A DNA stretch of 64,000 nucleotides, from the NCBI GenBank assembly GCA_030526515.1, contig JAUNCQ010000002.1, positions 1 to 64,000 on the forward strand. Reading direction: 5' to 3'. Below, piece by piece: positions 9,801 to 17,831 of this stretch. Within the stretch, counting starts at the first letter, position 1; each line of letters starts with the position of its first letter. Made by a program: the position numbers and the translations under genes. The notes beneath the pieces were generated by a model, which saw only the letters and a list, made by a program, of their open reading frames with translations, ran no database searches and was not told where the DNA came from. The stretch is from Coriobacteriia bacterium (GTDB lineage: Bacteria; Actinomycetota; Coriobacteriia; Coriobacteriales; Eggerthellaceae).

Positions 9801-10605
9801 CCAGATGGACCCCCGCACCGGCAAGCTGACCTTCGCCGGCGCCGCCAACCTGAAGTGCCTGGGCGAAGATGCCCAGTACCTGGGCGGCACGCTGAGCTCC
9901 ATCAACGTCATCAACCACCGGCTGACCATCACCTGCGCGCCGGAAGGAGCCCTGTGCGCGCTGACCTGCCCCATGAGCTCCCTGAAGTCCGCCGGCGCGG
10001 CCTTCGTCAAGACCAAGGCCCCCTTCAGCACCGAAGCCGTCGAGACCGCCGCAGCCAGCGGCGCCCTGGCCCTGCTGGGCGTGGACACGGGCAAGGGATC
10101 CAACACCACCTGGCTGTTCAACCCCAAGTCCCGGACCTGGCGCAACATCGGCATCCCCCTGGGCGACACCAACCCCACCGGCATCTCCGGCACCGGCCTG
10201 CCCGGCAGCAGCTCCCTGTACGTGGTGGGCGAAGAGGACGCCACCGTCAACCAGCGCCTGGGCTTCATGCGCTGCCTGGACCTGACCGGCCTGGCACCGA
10301 CCTGCGACCCCTGGCGCCCCACGTCGGTGAAGGTCACGGCCGCCCGCGCCAAGAAGGGCGCCAAGACCCGCTCCGTCACGGTGCGCTGGACCAAGTCCTC
10401 TGATGCCACCGGCTACGAGGTCCGCTACAGCACCACCAAGGGCATGAAGTACTGCGCCACCGCCACCGTGAAGGCGGGCGCCAAGAAGACCGTCAAGGTG
10501 TCCAAGGCCGCGAAGCGCTGCTACGTGCAGGTCCGTTCCTACAAGAGCGTCAACGGCACCCGGCTGTACTCCAGCTGGACCACCAAGAAGAGCGTGAAGC
10601 TGTAG
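6883..10605 (+). CDS. Large secreted subtilisin-family serine protease
   Basis: The 1240-residue precursor starts at the ATG at 6883, 4 bases after GGGAGG, and has a signal peptide ending near QAHAAG. The S8 triad is visible: Asp244 in AIIDGGVDYNN, His295 in NGHGTHCAGI and Ser659 in GTSMATPMV, with oxyanion-region SMAAGNDGS about 85 residues after the His. Between that and the catalytic Ser is an inserted domain of about 190 residues that looks beta-rich. After the peptidase come an IPT-like segment, a kelch-like beta-propeller region (about 800-1130), and a C-terminal fibronectin-III-like domain rich in Lys. No LPxTG or lipobox is seen. It is a single gene between two terminators and likely degrades host or dietary protein outside the cell (inference). 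Confidence 0.9.
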   Translation: MAQHHPRLRAHHLSVALALALLTALLAFAPPLQAHAAGPQADGKSGNVILCVEQDRAADLAAELGVAPKQAALAEQDPDAATGTVSDASRGCTWEVLMDASAQAVQQAQEQTQAQDEDARPLDQGGYVIVAVTSDRSSTKALLAWAEQAPGVLFAERNQAIKTDLTAAADEGDPDDAENEDSYDSNAKCVPTDYFGTAPAFPTYRSSAWFLKNTGAYAQGKVGFDLNMPAGVTATEQQVVAIIDGGVDYNNPALQPYMVDLQAFPELLAQTGAQQYGFSGVDPEAPADCMDINGHGTHCAGIVAQAATQGGTAGDVRLMAVRAADPDGTFRSDSLIRCYEFVAKARQAGVNVVAANASYGGGGYATLVERVALNQMVDSGVALSMAAGNDGSCIDGTPTSQSGYSSINGVLMVGSSNPTGNPSSFSNYGKHDVDVFAPGSSVVSTVAQEAAEYVGFLAAQNTREGRTDAPQALIYESFEGSGSADPSLGGGLTFHYANKEEGENEQGEWAVTFPQNSTPLEYSDGAMLGNRSLVLRPDGPQEAIISDPLNPDLARQLEALDFTLKATENGTLVDWGFVDEEGTWYCCDDYERVGTEGEWITLGSPDRQLLLKDVQDAMAAGTHQFRLVIYLVYSPAPVHVDTVSLGRGVGGYSLKLGTSMATPMVTGLMAVAAAQHPEASPAELCAYVKGGAAPADNLKDLCTTSGNASMAGMANPVPVVNAASAGRGVLTLDGFFFGSARGTVKVGSATAQILSWQRVSGNAYAVKTTIPASAKSGFNELRVTSASGASGRAVKNLGNITRSRLYQDLPSLADSFNDGGYATLASTSKSVYSIMVGGEHDDDSTVIRVYRYSKAKGTWSKLASTTLSKAVGVSFKIVSRGMPRMLNAGGTLYAAVNLDAADDVDRDYQKTALFKLDSSTGKLVKCLTTTRELDNLFTYGSKIYLPTVEKVTSKKASLAALKGRAKGTYLAVRQMDPRTGKLTFAGAANLKCLGEDAQYLGGTLSSINVINHRLTITCAPEGALCALTCPMSSLKSAGAAFVKTKAPFSTEAVETAAASGALALLGVDTGKGSNTTWLFNPKSRTWRNIGIPLGDTNPTGISGTGLPGSSSLYVVGEEDATVNQRLGFMRCLDLTGLAPTCDPWRPTSVKVTAARAKKGAKTRSVTVRWTKSSDATGYEVRYSTTKGMKYCATATVKAGAKKTVKVSKAAKRCYVQVRSYKSVNGTRLYSSWTTKKSVKL

Positions 10606-10709
10606 GCTCCGCCCGGCGCACCCGGCCTGCCCAGGTCGCCCGATCTGCCTGGGCCACCTGACCTGGCTGGCCCGTCCGAGCCGCCCGGCTTTCCCAGCCC
10701 CACAGCAAG

Positions 10710-10745
10710 ACGGCCCCGCGAACCGAGCCTGGTTCGCGGGGCCGT
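10710..10745. terminator. Bidirectional terminator between the subtilase and lysozyme-like genes
   Basis: A perfect 15-bp GC-rich inverted repeat with a 6-base loop between convergent genes. It is followed at 10755-10776 by GGACGAAA and TTTCGCCC as an inverted pair. Confidence 0.8.
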
Positions 10746-10776
10746 TGTCATTCACAGGACGAAATTTCCTTTCGCC

Positions 10777-11760
10777 CTAGCCCTTCTTCTTTTCCTCACG
10801 GATCTGGTTCCAGGCCTGCTGGACCTTGCCGCCGTGGTTGGCGGTTCCCACGCCGCCGATCTGGTTCTGGTAGTCCTGGGACGCATCCAGGGACCAGGCG
10901 TCCACGCCGTTGTTGCGGCAATAGCGGAACCAACCCGCATGGCCGTAGTTGTATCCCTGGGCGATCAGGCCCACGTCGTCCTCGTCCTTGGGGTTGGGGT
11001 CGCGACCCATGTACTTGCGGAAGTCGCGGATGCATTCGCGCAACTCGAACACGCCGGCGTAGATGGAGGCCTCCGGGGTACCGGCCTCCACGCCCTTTTC
11101 GGGGACGCCGTTGTACAGGTACTTGGAGCCGTCGCCTTCGGCGGTCTGCATGATGTCGCCCTGGTCGTCAATGTAGATGTCGCCGTCGGACTCCACCTTG
11201 ATCATGGCAAGGACGGTGTCGGTCCAGCCGGCGTCCACGTCGAAGTAGTACTCGGCGTTCATGGCCACGGTGCGCCAGGTGTTGTCGCCGTAGAGCTCCT
11301 TATCATGGCCCTCACGCTTTTCCTTGGCCTTCTTGACCTTCTTCTTGAAGTCCTTGACCACCAGCACCACATTGTCCTTGGCCTTGCCGACCGCCTGGAC
11401 GGGGGTCAGGCCCTCAACGGACAGGCCCACCGCAATCACGACCACCACCAGCAGGGTGATAATGGCCTCGCGCTTGGAGGGCTTCAGGGCGCGGACGCCC
11501 TTGGGGCGGTCGTCAGCGCTGGGGCGGGGGTCCTGGGCGTGCTTCACCGTACGCTTTGCCTGGCGCTTGTGGACCCGGTCGGTGCGGCGCTGCCGGTACT
11601 CGGCGCGTCGCTGCTCGTAGCGGGCCTTGCGCTCCGCAGCGCGCTGGGCGCGGTCGGAGCCGTCCTGCGGGGAGGAAGGGGTGCCCGGAGCGGGAGTGCT
11701 GGCGGGGCTTTCGCCCTGATCCTTCTGATGCTGCGTATTGTTGTTGCCGTTTGCTTCCAC
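10777..11760 (-). CDS. Membrane-anchored lysozyme-like muramidase
   Basis: The 327-residue protein has a charged, disordered N-terminal tail (1-98, Arg/Gln-rich), one transmembrane helix (about 99-116), a Lys-rich stalk, and a C-terminal lysozyme-like domain of the CwlT/phage type: AMIKVESDGD with Glu190 as the probable catalytic acid, IMQTAEG, and LIAQGYNYGHAGW. It should cleave peptidoglycan glycan strands at the outer face of the membrane. It is convergent with the subtilase and divergent from the MATE gene. Confidence 0.82.
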   Translation of the reverse strand: MEANGNNNTQHQKDQGESPASTPAPGTPSSPQDGSDRAQRAAERKARYEQRRAEYRQRRTDRVHKRQAKRTVKHAQDPRPSADDRPKGVRALKPSKREAIITLLVVVVIAVGLSVEGLTPVQAVGKAKDNVVLVVKDFKKKVKKAKEKREGHDKELYGDNTWRTVAMNAEYYFDVDAGWTDTVLAMIKVESDGDIYIDDQGDIMQTAEGDGSKYLYNGVPEKGVEAGTPEASIYAGVFELRECIRDFRKYMGRDPNPKDEDDVGLIAQGYNYGHAGWFRYCRNNGVDAWSLDASQDYQNQIGGVGTANHGGKVQQAWNQIREEKKKG

Positions 11761-11873
11761 GTTTCACCGTCCATTCGATTCGTTCCCGTAGTATACCGCC
11801 AGTTCACTGCTACACTGTCATGCGAACTTTATGGACCCACTGGGTCTTTATTTTTGTGTGGAAAGAGGCATGT

Positions 11874-13370
11874 ATGTTTGCGAAGAAGGAAAAAGACAAG
11901 AAGAAGCTGGCAACCGATCCCGAGCGCCTGGGCAATGCGCCCATCGGCAAGCTGCTGATCGAGTTCTCCATTCCGGCCATCATCATGATGGTGTTCAACA
12001 CGCTGTACAACATCGTGGACACCATCTTCCTGGGATACGCCGTGCCCGTGGTGGGCGTTGCCGTGACCACGCTGGCGTTCCCGATCATGACCGTGCTCAT
12101 GGGCTTCAGCATGCTGGCCGGCCAAGGCGGCAGCGCGCTGGCGGCCATCCAGATGGGCCAGGGCGACCGCAACAAGGTGGAGTGGACGCTGGGCAACACC
12201 GCCATGCTGCTGTTCGGCATGTCACTGGTGGTTGCGCTGGTGGCGCTGGTGGCCATCGACCCGCTGCTGGCGGTAATCGGCGCCACGAAGGACCCGAGCC
12301 TGACCGAGCCCACCCGCCAGTTCGTGCAGATCATCTGCGTGGGCTTTGCCTTCCAGTCCCTGGGCATGGGCCTGAACAACTTCCTGCGTACCGCCGGCAA
12401 GCCCAACCTTTCCCTGGCAACAGGCGTGTTCGGCACCATCATGTGCATCGTGTTCAACTACGTGTTCGTGATCATGATGGGTATGGGCGTTCCCGGCAGC
12501 GCCCTGGCAACCGTGGTCGGCCAGCTGTTCGGCGCGGTTCCGGTCCTGTGGTACTTCATCCTCAGCAAGGACACCCCGTTCCGCCTGCGCGTCCGCTGTC
12601 TGAAGCCGCAGCTGAAGCTGTGCCGCAAGATCATGGCGCTGGGCGTGGCATCCTTTGCCATGCAGGTGGCCGGCACCCTGGTGGGCATTGTGTTCAACCA
12701 GGTCATCAACGTGTACGGCCCCACCGATCCCATTGGCATTGCCGGTGCGCTGTCCAGCATCGGCGTGGCCCAGAAGGTGTGCATGTTCTGCTTCACCCCG
12801 CTGATCGGCCTGACCATGGGCGCACAGCCCATCTTCGGCTTCAACTACGGCGCCAAGAACTGGCAGCGCGTGCTGACCTGCTTCAAGCTGACCTGCCTGA
12901 CGGCCGTGGCCATTGGCGCCGTGTTCCTGCTGTGCGCCTACGTGATCCCCTACCCCATGGTGGGCCTGTTCGGCGTGACCGGCCAGTACCAGGAGTTCAG
13001 CGTGTGGGCGCTGCAGGTCATGTGCATCCTGTTCCCGCCGGTTGGCTACCAGATCGTGGGCTCCAACTACTTCCAGGCCAGCGGCCAGCCCATGAAGGCC
13101 ACCATCCTGGAGCTCACGCGCCAGGTGATCTTCCTGACGCCGCTGTACGTGATCCTGCCGCCGCTGCTGCACGACATGTTCGGCCTACCGTACCTGCACT
13201 CCGTGGTGTTCGCCGCGCCGGTTTCCGATGCACTGTCCATCTGCGTGACCACCGTGTTCGTGGTCTACGAGATTCGCAAGCTGCGTCGCCTGCGCGACGA
13301 GCAGCGCAACGGCGGCGCTCCTCAGCCGCCGGCTGGAGCACCCGCGCCCCAGGACGCCGCGGCTTCCTAG
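11874..13370 (+). CDS. MATE family multidrug/cation exporter
   Basis: A 498-residue inner-membrane protein with about 12 hydrophobic helices arranged as two similar halves, typical of MATE antiporters. The first half opens PIGKLLIEFSIPAIIMM, with NTLYNIVDTIFLG and TLAFPIMTVLMGFSMLAGQGG following; the second has QPIFGFNYGAK. The layout is nearest the MepA-type branch. It couples Na+ or H+ influx to efflux of drugs or metabolites; the substrate cannot be read from sequence. The start at 11874 is chosen for the AAAGAGG site 5 bases upstream; a longer open frame extends to 11556. It ends in a Pro/Ala-rich cytoplasmic tail. Confidence 0.88.
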   Translation: MFAKKEKDKKKLATDPERLGNAPIGKLLIEFSIPAIIMMVFNTLYNIVDTIFLGYAVPVVGVAVTTLAFPIMTVLMGFSMLAGQGGSALAAIQMGQGDRNKVEWTLGNTAMLLFGMSLVVALVALVAIDPLLAVIGATKDPSLTEPTRQFVQIICVGFAFQSLGMGLNNFLRTAGKPNLSLATGVFGTIMCIVFNYVFVIMMGMGVPGSALATVVGQLFGAVPVLWYFILSKDTPFRLRVRCLKPQLKLCRKIMALGVASFAMQVAGTLVGIVFNQVINVYGPTDPIGIAGALSSIGVAQKVCMFCFTPLIGLTMGAQPIFGFNYGAKNWQRVLTCFKLTCLTAVAIGAVFLLCAYVIPYPMVGLFGVTGQYQEFSVWALQVMCILFPPVGYQIVGSNYFQASGQPMKATILELTRQVIFLTPLYVILPPLLHDMFGLPYLHSVVFAAPVSDALSICVTTVFVVYEIRKLRRLRDEQRNGGAPQPPAGAPAPQDAAAS

Positions 13371-13434
13371 CGCTGGCGCGGTGCCACGCGGGCGCGGACC
13401 ATGCGCTGCCGGCGCTTTCGCCCCCTTGCCATTC

Positions 13435-13467
13435 AAGCGACTGCCTTCGGGCGGTCGCTTTTCTTTT
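13435..13467 (+). terminator. Rho-independent terminator of the MATE gene
   Basis: An 11-bp stem with one G-T pair around a TTCG tetraloop (AAGCGACTGCC), followed by TTCTTTT. Confidence 0.85.
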
Positions 13468-13771
13468 GGAGCAAGCACAGCAGCTACGCAACCGAACGCA
13501 AGTTGTGAGCATGATCTCCTTCCTTCGCTATACGCAGGAACCGACCGAGATCATTAGAATCGATGCCATCGTAGCCGCGCCTAGGGCACAAAATGTGGTT
13601 GCAGGAGCTTTGCATGCTCCAACTTGCGCGACTTCTCTTTCTTCCAAGATGGATTGTTATTAATCCAATTTCATCACCGTAGTATCAACGAGAAAATGCT
13701 CGTCCTCGGGTGCACGTAAAACGTCCAAGCCCGTCGTCAAAAGCACAACCAAGCTAAAGCTCGTTGATTAA
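13468..13771. other. Lower-GC spacer without a recognisable gene
   Basis: About 300 bases with noticeably lower G+C than the flanks and no coding pattern in any frame that I recognise. It marks the left side of the fragment patch at 13.5-15.3 kb. Confidence 0.5.
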
Positions 13772-14152
13772 CAGCGAATACCTCCACCACCTCCAATTAA
13801 TTACTTCAGGAACAACGCCTGCACCTACTGGATGCAAAAGAATCTCCCTATCGCCGTGCCGCAAGCTCGATGCGAAGAAGGCAATTTCGAAGCGGTCCTC
13901 GCAGGCCATCCGAAGCATTCCACCATTGCCATCGGCGCAAGAGCAATGGTGCGCAGAAAGGAAGACCGAGAGGTACTAAAGCAATCAGTAAAACATATCG
14001 TCGACTTCCTTGAGCCAACCAATCTACTCTGGTACGGAAGCACGCAGTACGGCGTAGCCGACTATCCGCTGGAGAAAGGCATTCCCGTTGCGGTGCTCCA
14101 GGGAAAAGGACGCGGGCAGCTGATTCACACTCCGACTAAGCGAGCGCTATAA
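13772..14152 (+). pseudogene. DUF4417-like protein, N-terminally truncated remnant
   Basis: From 13802 the frame reads like the C-terminal half of DUF4417 proteins: YFRNNACTYWMQK, then STIAIGARAMVRRKEDREV, a hydrophobic VDFLEPTNLLWYGS strand, and a final IPVAVLQGKGRGQ. An in-frame stop at 13769 and the absence of the N-terminal half mark it as a remnant; an ATG at 13832 could still give a 106-residue product. DUF4417 genes are found in mobile and phage-like loci and their function is unknown. The next gene starts within its stop codon (TAATG), which preserves an operon-like arrangement. Confidence 0.6.
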
Positions 14153-14577
14153 TGGGCGGGCATAGTGACAGCAGTCTATTTGCTGGCGTGCTTGCAAACA
14201 GGCAAGCCGTTGCCAAGATCGAACCTGAACTTGACAGCGGCGGCTCTAGCCCCGACAACACGACTTCAGAGGCACCAGCGCAACCCGAATCCACTCGTAG
14301 CGAGTTAATGAGCCAAGCGACCACCGATCAAGTTAAGCGCATTGTTGGCGAACTGTATCGGCCTGGAGCCGAAGAGGGTGACGGCGGAACAGCTGATGCC
14401 ATCCGCAAACAATTGCGCACGGGGCAACTGGTCGGCGGAAGAGACCATATCCGCAAGGGACGAGAACGTCTCCGACAGATAAAGAAATTGCTTTCGCGAT
14501 TTCCAGATCACCCTGATCGCGGTCTTCTAGAACGCCTCAGGAGCGATCTTGAAGACGCGTTAGGAGGAACGAAATGA
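14152..14577 (+). CDS. Uncharacterised protein next to the DUF4417 remnant
   Basis: A 141-residue polar protein with no signal peptide or membrane helix. Its N-terminal half is Ser/Pro/Thr-rich and looks disordered. The C-terminal 60 residues are helical and charged, with the motif GRDHIRKGRERLRQIKKLL followed by PDHPDRGLLERL. It overlaps the preceding and following genes by 1 and 4 bases, so the trio was one operon. I do not recognise a family with certainty. A toxin-like role paired with the next gene is possible but unproven. Confidence 0.55.
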   Translation: MGGHSDSSLFAGVLANRQAVAKIEPELDSGGSSPDNTTSEAPAQPESTRSELMSQATTDQVKRIVGELYRPGAEEGDGGTADAIRKQLRTGQLVGGRDHIRKGRERLRQIKKLLSRFPDHPDRGLLERLRSDLEDALGGTK

Positions 14578-14921
14578 ACGAGAAAGATTTGAACCTGGCT
14601 CTACTCGAGGCGTTCCCCGAGCTAGCAGACGAGTTTGAAGACTACACATCTTGGCAAGACGGCCTAGAAACTGGAGCGTTCCTGATATACGAGGACGTCT
14701 TCAGACCACGCATCGAGAAAGCCTTAACAGACAACGATTGCATCTTTGCCGAAAGAGCCTTCGCCTACGTTGAAAAGCTCTTCGCTTCGGGCGACGACTA
14801 CGCCGTGAACATCGTGACCGTGGGCATCCTTGAGGGTCTAAAGGCAAATTGCGACAATGACGCGGTTCGCAAGTTCCTCGGAGCATCAACCCTGGCCGTC
14901 TTCAACGAGCTCACCTATTAA
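14574..14921 (+). CDS. Small acidic DUF7674-like protein
   Basis: A 115-residue acidic helical protein. The stretch SWQDGLETGAFLIYEDVF (about residues 24-41), then VEKLFASGDDYAVNIVTVG, resembles the DUF7674 family, whose members often lie beside DUF4417 or toxin-like genes and look like immunity proteins; the function is not established. The start is good: AGGAGG lies 8 bases upstream and the ATG overlaps the previous stop (ATGA). IS debris follows on the other strand. Confidence 0.6.
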   Translation: MNEKDLNLALLEAFPELADEFEDYTSWQDGLETGAFLIYEDVFRPRIEKALTDNDCIFAERAFAYVEKLFASGDDYAVNIVTVGILEGLKANCDNDAVRKFLGASTLAVFNELTY

Positions 14922-14984
14922 CGAGAAGGAGCAAAAACGCAAGGGGCCGGCGGGTCTGAACTGCGCCCCGAATCTTGGACGGAT

Positions 14985-15203
14985 AAAATAACGACTGGGC
15001 TGCTAAGGACTGATTCAAGAACTCCTCCGGGGTCACTCCTTTCAGCTTAACCTGGCGCCGCCGCGCGTTCCAACGAGACACGCACTCGTCGAGATCGCCC
15101 TCGAACTCTTCGAAGCTGCCCACTCCCTGTCTCTGAAGAACTCGTCCTTGATGCGCCCGAGCACCTGCTCGGTGGCGCCGCTATCAATGCAGTCTCCTTC
15201 CAT
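14985..15203 (-). pseudogene. IS3-family transposase (integrase C-terminus) remnant
   Basis: On the minus strand one frame gives DCIDSGATEQVLGRIKDEFF and, after a frameshift, another gives CVSRWNARRRQVKLKGVTPE followed by EFLNQSLAAQ. Together these are the C-terminal end of the OrfB integrase of IS3/IS150-type elements. The rest of the transposase, including the DDE aspartates, is missing and no terminal inverted repeats are visible. It is a dead fragment beside the DUF4417 trio. Confidence 0.75.
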
Positions 15204-15391
15204 GAGGCAAGAGCAAAAGCACCCACCACCGAACCGAGCTTCCCGCATGCCTCCGAGACCGCCGCCCGGAGAAGCGTCCACGCAAGATCACCTCCTTCCC
15301 TGGCTCAAGCTACAGTTCTATCAAGCGCGCTGAGCGGAGCCTATGCAGCGGTCGCTCGACCAATCCTATCCAAAACGGCCTGTCCGAGCAC

Positions 15392-15427
15392 GTTCAAAAC
15401 AAAGGGACCGCCCGGAGGCGGTCCCTT
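15392..15427 (-). terminator. Rho-independent terminator of the ArsB/NhaD-type permease gene
   Basis: Read on the minus strand, an 11-bp perfect stem (AAGGGACCGCC) with a 4-base loop is followed by TTTGTTTT. Confidence 0.88.
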
Positions 15428-15459
15428 GAAGTCCCGAAGGAGCAGCTATGCGCTTGCGC

Positions 15460-16731
15460 CTACATGGGCGGGAAGCGGAAGACCAGGTAGACGGCGGCAA
15501 TGACCACGGTCAGCATCATGATCGGGAAGCCGGTCTTCAGGTAGTCCACGAAGGTGATGGTGTAGCCGTTCTTCTTGGCGATGTCGGAAAGCACCACGTT
15601 GGCGCTGGCGCCGATGAGCGTACCGTTGCCACCCAGGCAAGCACCCAGGGAAACAGCCCACCACAGCGGGGTGACGTCCATGCCGGTGGCCTCCATGGCC
15701 AGCAGAATCGGAATCATGGTTGCCACGAACGGGATGTTGTCCAGGAAGGAGCTGATGACTGCGGAAGCGAACACCAGGACCAGCATGGTGATGAACACGT
15801 TGCCGCCGGTGACGTCGATCAGGGCCTGGGCCAGCATCTCGATGACGCCGGTCTCGGCCAGGCCGCCGACGATGATGAACAGGCCGGCGAAGAAGGACAG
15901 GGTGGTCCACTCAACGTCCAGCAGCGCTTCCTCCACAGGGTAGCGGCTGAGCAGCAGGATCAGGCCAGCAGCCGCCAGGGCGATGACGCAGGACTCAACG
16001 TGCAGGGTGCCATGAGCCATGAAGCCGATGACGACCAGGATGACCATGCCCACGCTCAGGTACAGCAGCTTTTCGTCCTTGATCTGACCGAAGGGCTCCA
16101 GCTCCATCAGGCGGGCCTTGTTTTCGTCAGTGACGTGCATCTTGCGGCCGTACATGAAGTAGAAGAGCACCAGGATGACCGCCAGAATGATGATGACGGC
16201 CGGGGTGTCGTACATGACGAAGTCGGCGAAGGAGAAGCCAGCGGCGGAGCCGATCATGATGTTGGGCGGGTCGCCGATCAGGGTTGCGGTGCCACCGATG
16301 TTGGACGCCATGATCTCCGCCATGAAGAACGGGATCGGGTTGATGTCCAGCAGGTCGCAGACCTTCAGGGTCATGGGGCCCATGAGCAGAACCGTGGTGA
16401 CGTTGTCCAGCAGCGCGGACAGAACCGCGGTCAGCAGGACGAACAGCACCATGATGATCCATGGATTACCCAAGGCCTTCTTAGCGCAAAGCACTGCCAG
16501 GAACTCGAACACGCCCGACTGCTTGACCACCGCGACGAACAGCATCATGCCGCACAGCACGCCCAGCGTGTTGTAGTCGATGTGGTGGATAGCAGTCTCG
16601 AAGGGCATGATCGTGAACATGAGCACCACGGCGCCGATGATAGCCACAACCGAACGATGGACCTTTTCGCTCACGATGAGCGTCATGGCCACCAGGAAGA
16701 TGACTGTAGCTATGATCTGTTCAGGAGTCAT
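15460..16731 (-). CDS. ArsB/NhaD superfamily ion transporter
   Basis: A 423-residue membrane protein with about 11-12 helices. It carries the family's two hairpin signatures: SALLDNVTTVLLMGP with NIGGTATLIGDPPNIMIGSA in the first half, and SSFLDNIPFVATMIP with CLGGNGTLIGASANVV in the second. These mark the ArsB/NhaD/P-protein branch of the ion transporter superfamily. It may exchange Na+/H+ or move an oxyanion or dicarboxylate; no ars genes accompany it, so arsenite export is not supported. The start is ATG 16731 with AAGAAGG upstream. Confidence 0.85.
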   Translation of the reverse strand: MTPEQIIATVIFLVAMTLIVSEKVHRSVVAIIGAVVLMFTIMPFETAIHHIDYNTLGVLCGMMLFVAVVKQSGVFEFLAVLCAKKALGNPWIIMVLFVLLTAVLSALLDNVTTVLLMGPMTLKVCDLLDINPIPFFMAEIMASNIGGTATLIGDPPNIMIGSAAGFSFADFVMYDTPAVIIILAVILVLFYFMYGRKMHVTDENKARLMELEPFGQIKDEKLLYLSVGMVILVVIGFMAHGTLHVESCVIALAAAGLILLLSRYPVEEALLDVEWTTLSFFAGLFIIVGGLAETGVIEMLAQALIDVTGGNVFITMLVLVFASAVISSFLDNIPFVATMIPILLAMEATGMDVTPLWWAVSLGACLGGNGTLIGASANVVLSDIAKKNGYTITFVDYLKTGFPIMMLTVVIAAVYLVFRFPPM

Positions 16732-16866
16732 CTATAGCCTTCTTTCGCTTACTAGTCTTTTACGGTATCCGTGTTAGTTTAGCGAATCCGCTGACCAGCC
16801 GACTGTTATTTGACGTGTTTTTGACAAACGCGCTCAAATGACCCTACGAGCGACATTAATAAGGCC

Positions 16867-17181
16867 TCATCTTGGCAAATCGTCCATCCGCGGATCCCAG
16901 GCGCACTCCTTCAGCGGCGTATCCAGAAGCTCCACGAACCATCCCTGCTCGTCATGGAACAAGTAGCGGCGGCGGCCCTTTATGAGCACCGCGTAGCGAA
17001 TGGCGAACCCATGGGTATGGTCGCAGCGAGCGCGCCGAGCGTCCTCCACCACGTCCACGTCGAAGCGGCGGCCGTCGTCCCAGATGATGGTGACGGGCAT
17101 GATGTGGCCATCCGTCCGGCACAGCGCCAGGACCTCCACGTAGTGGCGCACGTACCTGCGCGCCGCTCCGTACACGACCAT
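16867..17181 (-). CDS. Small conserved protein of unknown function
   Basis: A protein of about 104 residues predicted as a beta-rich single domain: MPVTIIWDDGRRFDVDVVED near the N-terminus, then IRYAVLIKGRRRYLFHDEQG and WFVEL. The pattern recalls short proteins found beside Y-family DNA polymerases in Gram-positives, but no polymerase is nearby and I would not transfer that name. I chose ATG 17181 because GGGGAGG sits 8 bases upstream; ATG 17187 is too close to it. It is a single gene. Confidence 0.6.
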   Translation of the reverse strand: MVVYGAARRYVRHYVEVLALCRTDGHIMPVTIIWDDGRRFDVDVVEDARRARCDHTHGFAIRYAVLIKGRRRYLFHDEQGWFVELLDTPLKECAWDPRMDDLPR

Positions 17182-17291
17182 CCGCATCACCTCCCCACGC
17201 GTTCGACCAACCGGCTTCGGGGCGCAACAAGCTAAGGCCGACCTCGGCCTGTTGTTATATCTGGCTCCGAATTGCCTTCGATTCTAGAACG

Positions 17292-17318
17292 CTTGTTCGC
17301 ACTTGCATAGCGAACAAG
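17292..17318. other. Intergenic 9-bp inverted repeat
   Basis: CTTGTTCGC and GCGAACAAG, 9 bases apart, lie 31 bases past the stop of the zinc-ribbon gene. It could be a terminator hairpin for that gene, but neither side has a convincing T-run. Confidence 0.45.
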
Positions 17319-17348
17319 TTGTGGATTTTGAAAGAGACGGAGGCGCCC

Positions 17349-17738
17349 CTACATTCCTCCGCCCATGAACAGCAGGCATGCGTTGCACACCATGCCAATC
17401 AGGGCACCGATGCCGGCGACCTTGGAGCACTTGGGCTTGGACTTCAGCCAAACAAGGCACAGGATGATGCCGACGATGGGGATGAAGAAGCCCAGGATGC
17501 CCCAGCCGATGGAGCCGCTGTCCTTGACGGCAGGCTGGGTCGTCGGCTGATCATAGGTCGCCTGGGTGTACGTGGGCTGCACCGGCTGGATGGGCTGTGC
17601 GGGCTGGACAGGCTGAGCCGGCTGAACCGTCGGAGCGGAAGCGGGCTGGCCGACGGCCACATTCGCAGGGGTGCCGCAGCTGGTGCAGAACTTAGCGTTG
17701 TCCGGCAGGGAGGTGCCGCAGTTGGGGCAGAAGGGCAT
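17349..17738 (-). CDS. Zinc-ribbon membrane protein
   Basis: A 129-residue protein starting MPFCPNCGTSLPDNAKFC, a two-CxxC zinc ribbon (residues 4-21), then a Pro/Gln/Thr-rich linker with repeated QPAQPVQP units (about 30-70), then two transmembrane helices (about 78-125). Such zinc_ribbon_2 proteins are common small membrane proteins in Gram-positives with no defined role. I place the start at 17738 with AAAGGA upstream; the longer frame to 17786 is less likely. Confidence 0.78.
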   Translation of the reverse strand: MPFCPNCGTSLPDNAKFCTSCGTPANVAVGQPASAPTVQPAQPVQPAQPIQPVQPTYTQATYDQPTTQPAVKDSGSIGWGILGFFIPIVGIILCLVWLKSKPKCSKVAGIGALIGMVCNACLLFMGGGM

Positions 17739-17831
17739 GAGAGTTCCTTTCGTCCTAATGATGTGATGAGACGATTCTATACCCACGGCCGGCCGCGCAG
17801 CCCTCCCCTTCGCCCAGCTGTTTGCATGCCG

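Noticed and set aside
14985-15203. Intact insertion sequence
   Set aside because: Only the end of the integrase is present, frame-shifted, with no terminal repeats.
13468-15203. Prophage
   Set aside because: No structural, integrase or lysis genes; only scattered fragments.
16867-17181. DNA polymerase Y partner protein
   Set aside because: Only vague resemblance and no polymerase gene nearby.
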